A DNA stretch of 34,815 nt from Candidatus Enterocloster faecavium (GTDB lineage: Bacteria; Bacillota; Clostridia; Lachnospirales; Lachnospiraceae). Below the pieces are notes generated by a model. The model was not told the DNA's origin. It saw nothing but the letters and a program-made list of their open reading frames with translations, and did no database searches. Shown in pieces: positions 32,537 through 34,815 of the stretch. Position numbers and translations under genes: made by a program. Position 1 is the stretch's first letter, and each line of letters opens with the position of its first letter. The DNA lies in contig DWYS01000090.1 in assembly GCA_019118585.1 (NCBI GenBank), positions 1-34,815 on the forward strand, given 5' to 3'.

Positions 32537-33418
32537 ATGTTATTTGAAGCGATTGACCCCAGATTTGAAGATTTGATTGATATGGATGCGGCCCTGGAGC
32601 CCGTATCCGTAGGACATAAGGTGACGGAGGGGATTATCTGGTGGCCCCAGAAGAACTGTCTGATTTTTTCTGATATGGGCGTAGGAAAGGTTTACAAGTG
32701 GGACCCGGAAACGTTTGAGACCACTGCCATTAAATATCCCAGCAACATTTCCAACGGAAACTTTATTGATACGGAAGGAAGAATCGTAACCTGTGAACAC
32801 GCTACCAGTTCCATTACCAGAATGGAACCGGACGGTCGCTACATGAAAACCCTGGCCACCCACTATGATGGAAAGCAGTTAAACAGCCCCAACGATGTGA
32901 TTGTGGATTCCAAGGGAAGAATCTGGTTTACAGATCCTACTTTCGGACGCACCAGCAAGGTGGCAGGACTTCTGAGAGAGCCGGAGATGGGCTTCCAGGG
33001 CGTTTACTGCATCAACGAGCAGGGAGAGCTGATACTGTCCCGCAAGGATTTTGAGCAGCCGAACGGCTTGTGCATGGAAATCGGCGAGAAGACCATGCTG
33101 GTAAATGATACTCCCAGACAGGAAATCCGCAGATTTAAGGTGGAGGATGACGGAACCTTAACCGGCGGCGAGCAGGTGTGCAAGGTGGATGGACGTCCCG
33201 ATGGAACCAAGATTGACAAGGACGGCAATATCTTCACCACCGCCTCCGGCAACATGCAGGTATTTGATAAGAACGGCGTTCTGTTAGGAAATATCAACGT
33301 TCCCGGACAGTGCCGCAACTTCTGCTTCGGCGGAGAGGACCGTTCCTACCTGTACTTTGCCTGCGAGACTATTTACCGCGTTAAGACCAAGACTCAGGGG
33401 GCGGAGTTCTTTAAATAG
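32537..33418 (+). CDS. SMP-30 / gluconolactonase-family lactonase
   Basis: A six-bladed propeller of 293 residues with the SMP-30 pattern. The candidate metal ligands are the Glu in VTEGIIWW (near residue 33), the Asn in LNSPNDVIVDSKGRIWFTDP and the Asp in GRPDGTKIDKDGNIFTT. These enzymes hydrolyse sugar-acid and other lactones using a divalent metal. It is the last gene of the operon, 31 bases after the PrpD gene, with GAGGAGG as ribosome binding site, and is followed by a strong terminator. A lactone form of the imported substrate is the expected target; gluconolactone itself is not implied by the context. Confidence 0.9.
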   Translation: MLFEAIDPRFEDLIDMDAALEPVSVGHKVTEGIIWWPQKNCLIFSDMGVGKVYKWDPETFETTAIKYPSNISNGNFIDTEGRIVTCEHATSSITRMEPDGRYMKTLATHYDGKQLNSPNDVIVDSKGRIWFTDPTFGRTSKVAGLLREPEMGFQGVYCINEQGELILSRKDFEQPNGLCMEIGEKTMLVNDTPRQEIRRFKVEDDGTLTGGEQVCKVDGRPDGTKIDKDGNIFTTASGNMQVFDKNGVLLGNINVPGQCRNFCFGGEDRSYLYFACETIYRVKTKTQGAEFFK

Positions 33419-33464
33419 AACAGCTTATTATCTACATATTGCAGCTTAACATAGTTGAATACCA

Positions 33465-33527
33465 GGCGGAACGCTTCCTTTTTTCAGCACGGAACGCTGA
33501 GAGGGGAAGCGTTTCGCTGTCTTTTTT
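33465..33527 (+). terminator. Terminator closing the catabolic locus
   Basis: GCGGAACGCTTCC near 33467-33479 pairs with GGAAGCGTTTCGC near 33505-33517 over 13 bp with one G-T wobble. A small inner hairpin (CAGC...GCTG) lies in the loop, and TCTTTTTT follows. Confidence 0.85.
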
Positions 33528-33550
33528 ACTGTAATCGTGTATACTATGAG

Positions 33551-33580
33551 CACTGGGCGAGGTCTCTCACGAGCCTAGTG
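33551..33580 (+). repeat. 30-nt inverted-repeat element, copy 1
   Basis: CACTGGGC and GCCTAGTG form a stem around the core GAGGTCTCTCACGA. A related element starts 45 bp downstream with the core almost unchanged and the stem bases changed in pairs. No ORF covers it convincingly. Confidence 0.75.
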
Positions 33581-33595
33581 CGAGTTATACCTGTC

Positions 33596-33625
33596 CACTT
33601 AACGAGGTATTTCACGAGTTTAGTG
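33596..33625 (+). repeat. 30-nt inverted-repeat element, copy 2, overlapping the VOC promoter
   Basis: CACTTAAC and GTTTAGTG pair around the core GAGGTATTTCACGA; the stem extends outward as TGTC/GACA to 12 bp with one mismatch. It covers the -35 region of the promoter ahead of the VOC-domain gene, as an operator would. Confidence 0.75.
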
Positions 33626-33638
33626 GACATGGTATAAT
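33610..33638 (+). promoter_or_regulatory. Promoter of the VOC-domain gene
   Basis: A perfect TATAAT (33633-33638) and a weak -35 TTTCAC (33610-33615) are 17 bp apart. The weak -35 lies inside inverted-repeat copy 2. Confidence 0.65.
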
Positions 33639-33679
33639 GAAAGGGTCAAGATGCTGCAAAAGATACGGAGGAAAGACAG

Positions 33680-34027
33680 ATGGAATTTGATTTGAAACTA
33701 TCTCATATTGGAATGAATGCTTCGGACGACCAGGAAGCCATGGAGTGGGCGAAGGCCTTTTCCGAGCTTTTAGGTCTGGAAGTGAAGGACGGTCCGACGG
33801 CGGTTTACAGCGGGGATGTGATTGAGATTAAGAAGAATGGCGGCAGAGGCGCCAAGGGTCACATCGGATTTTCTGTCAATGACTGCGAGGCAGCCCTAAA
33901 ATATTTTGAGGAAAAGGGCGTTGGTGCGGTGGAGAGCACAAAGAAGTTCGACTCCCAGGGGAAATGTAATTTTGCCTATCTGGACCGTGAAATCGGAGGA
34001 TTTGCCATTCATCTGATGCAGGAGTAG
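33680..34027 (+). CDS. Stand-alone VOC (glyoxalase-like) domain protein
   Basis: A protein of 115 residues with the VOC pattern: LSHIGMNASDD, then GHIGFSVNDCEAALKYFEEKG, then FAYLDREIGGFAIHLMQE. The last segment and the overall layout resemble the VOC domain that I recall fused to KDPG/KHG aldolases in clostridia. Here it stands alone without an aldolase domain. Metal-binding positions are incomplete to the eye, so enzymatic activity is uncertain. ACGGAGGA precedes ATG 33680. It is preceded by two hairpin repeats and a TATAAT promoter, so it is transcribed apart from the catabolic locus. Confidence 0.82.
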   Translation: MEFDLKLSHIGMNASDDQEAMEWAKAFSELLGLEVKDGPTAVYSGDVIEIKKNGGRGAKGHIGFSVNDCEAALKYFEEKGVGAVESTKKFDSQGKCNFAYLDREIGGFAIHLMQE

Positions 34028-34096
34028 ATCTGCTGCAGGGGATAGGTTAGTTTGACGCAGAGACAGGTCTGCGGCTGTAAGAGAAAAGCTGAATTG

Positions 34097-34687
34097 CTAG
34101 GATTTTTTTCCGGGCAGTTTGGCTTTTTTCTTTTTGGTAGTTGAAGGTTTTTTTGGGGGTTCTTCAACCAAAATGCGATTCAAGCGGACGTCCTCCAGAT
34201 AAGCCATCAGCGCCGGGTCCACATTGTCAAAGAGACGGTTTTTCTGGCTGGGAATCCGCTCCAAGTGCTGGGTATGTATCTCCTGGTTGGTCTCGGAAAT
34301 CTCCTTAAACAGGTCCCTGGCGGACAAGCGCATGGCTCCTTTTCCCAGGATGATGACCTGCTCCAAGCGGTCCGAAGTGGCTACCGCCAACTGATAACGG
34401 CGGCCAATCTGCTGGGTGACCTTCTCAATGTACTGGTCGGCGGTTTCCGCTTCCTTGGTGAAGATAACGTGGATATTGTGATACTGAAGGACCTCACCGG
34501 GATTTCCTTTGACCTTGTAGCCGTCGAACACCAGGATGACCTGGCATTTTTTATATCCCTGATAATTGCAGAGAATGTCCTGAAGCTTCGTCCGGGCGCT
34601 GTCCAGATTGACATCCGCCAGCTCCTTTAACTCCGGCCAGGCAAAGATAATGTTGTATCCGTCTACCAGAAGGTATTCACAGGTCAT
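34097..34687 (-). CDS. NYN-domain ribonuclease-like protein (YacP/Rae1-related)
   Basis: A protein of 196 residues. Residues about 1-165 form a NYN/PIN-like domain: LLVDGYNIIFAWPEL with the first catalytic Asp, VILVFDGYK, TADQYIEKV and LAVATSDRLEQ carrying further acidic residues. A lysine-rich tail (about residues 170-196, with KKPSTTKKKKAKLPGKK) may bind RNA. The family includes B. subtilis YacP/Rae1, a ribosome-associated mRNA endonuclease; the tail is extra. It is convergent with the VOC gene, with 69 bases between and no strong terminator. Confidence 0.9.
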   Translation of the reverse strand: MTCEYLLVDGYNIIFAWPELKELADVNLDSARTKLQDILCNYQGYKKCQVILVFDGYKVKGNPGEVLQYHNIHVIFTKEAETADQYIEKVTQQIGRRYQLAVATSDRLEQVIILGKGAMRLSARDLFKEISETNQEIHTQHLERIPSQKNRLFDNVDPALMAYLEDVRLNRILVEEPPKKPSTTKKKKAKLPGKKS

Positions 34688-34707
34688 GTTGGGTCAAATC
34701 CTTTCTG

Positions 34708-34732
34708 GCGGCAGGCAAAAGCAGCCTGCCGC
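34708..34732 (-). promoter_or_regulatory. Perfect hairpin in the leader of the NYN gene
   Basis: GCGGCAGGC (34708-34716) and GCCTGCCGC (34724-34732) form a 9-bp GC-rich stem with a 7-base loop. It lies between the promoter and the ribosome binding site (AAAGGA) of the gene on the minus strand. No T run follows on the minus strand, so it is not a simple terminator. Confidence 0.6.
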
Positions 34733-34766
34733 TTGTAATTAAAGTGATGGGAAGTGTTCCCCCTAT

Positions 34767-34796
34767 ACTATACCACAGGTTGGGGGGAGGTGTCAC
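34767..34796 (-). promoter_or_regulatory. Promoter of the NYN gene
   Basis: On the minus strand GTGACA (34791-34796) and TATAGT (34767-34772) are 18 bp apart; about 80 bases of leader follow. Confidence 0.65.
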
Positions 34797-34815
34797 GGGG
34801 GTGGAGGAGAAGAAA

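Noticed and set aside
33551..33625. The two 30-nt repeats as a CRISPR array
   Set aside because: There are only two copies, the repeats differ at several positions, the spacer is 15 bases, and no cas gene is near.
33455..33637. A 60-codon frame between the SMP-30 and VOC genes
   Set aside because: It spans a terminator hairpin and the paired repeats, with no ribosome binding site or domain.
34056..34073. Hairpin CGCAGA-GACAGG-TCTGCG between the VOC and NYN genes as a terminator
   Set aside because: The stem is only 6 bp and no T run follows on either strand.

Overview
The window looks like a chromosomal segment of an anaerobic Bacillota bacterium, most likely Lachnospiraceae (Clostridium XIVa / Enterocloster-like). 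The basis is inference from several things: a clostridial 4-hydroxybutyrate pathway, strong AGGAGG-type ribosome binding sites, TTG/ATG starts, tRNA genes without encoded CCA, secreted proteins with choline-binding-like WYY repeats, and a TTTACA-type Pho box. No insertion sequence, CRISPR array, rRNA or prophage gene is visible, and no gene-free stretch exceeds 300 bases.

Left part (1-10.4 kb), housekeeping and small operons. It opens with two tRNAs (CAT anticodon, cut by the window edge; Asp). Then comes an operon of AbgT-family transporter, amidohydrolase and M32 carboxypeptidase behind a near-perfect sigma-A promoter. A TetR-family regulator and tRNA-Leu follow on the minus strand. Next is a phosphate uptake pair (PiT permease plus DUF47/PhoU-like partner) preceded by four TTTACA-like repeats at exact 11-bp spacing. 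After that lie two secreted cell-wall-repeat proteins that flank an HD-domain hydrolase and tRNA-Gln.

Central part (10.4-33.5 kb), a large catabolic locus. A roughly 12.5-kb run of eleven same-strand genes encodes 4-hydroxybutyryl-CoA dehydratase, 4-hydroxybutyrate CoA-transferase, a NifU-like protein, a Cys-rich/MaoC hydratase fusion, an acyl carrier protein, a LuxE-LuxC fusion, an AMP-forming ligase, thiolase, crotonase, 3-hydroxybutyryl-CoA dehydrogenase and an acetolactate-synthase-like TPP enzyme. A LysR regulator lies convergent to its end. Further transcription units carry an NHL-repeat protein with 4-hydroxybutyrate dehydrogenase, a carboxylate-type transporter, an aldehyde dehydrogenase, and a carboxymuconolactone-decarboxylase-like protein with NADP-isocitrate dehydrogenase, an MmgE/PrpD protein and an SMP-30 lactonase.

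The most striking signal is regulatory. Five promoters in the central part share one architecture: the dyad ATAGG-N5-CCTAT, a TTTACA-like -35 box starting exactly 36 bp after the start of the dyad, and a -10 box 17 (once 18) bp further on. One copy lies in the lysR / NHL divergent region. I infer that all five units form one LysR regulon.

Read as a pathway, the genes can carry isocitrate to 2-oxoglutarate (IDH), succinate semialdehyde (TPP enzyme, inferred), 4-hydroxybutyrate, 4-hydroxybutyryl-CoA, crotonyl-CoA, 3-hydroxybutyryl-CoA, acetoacetyl-CoA and two acetyl-CoA. The embedded ligase / ACP / LuxE-LuxC module looks like a split carboxylic-acid reductase with unknown substrate and is the best candidate for an undescribed system.

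Right end (33.5-34.8 kb): two 30-nt hairpin repeats with compensatory changes upstream of a stand-alone VOC-domain protein, then a NYN-domain nuclease on the minus strand.
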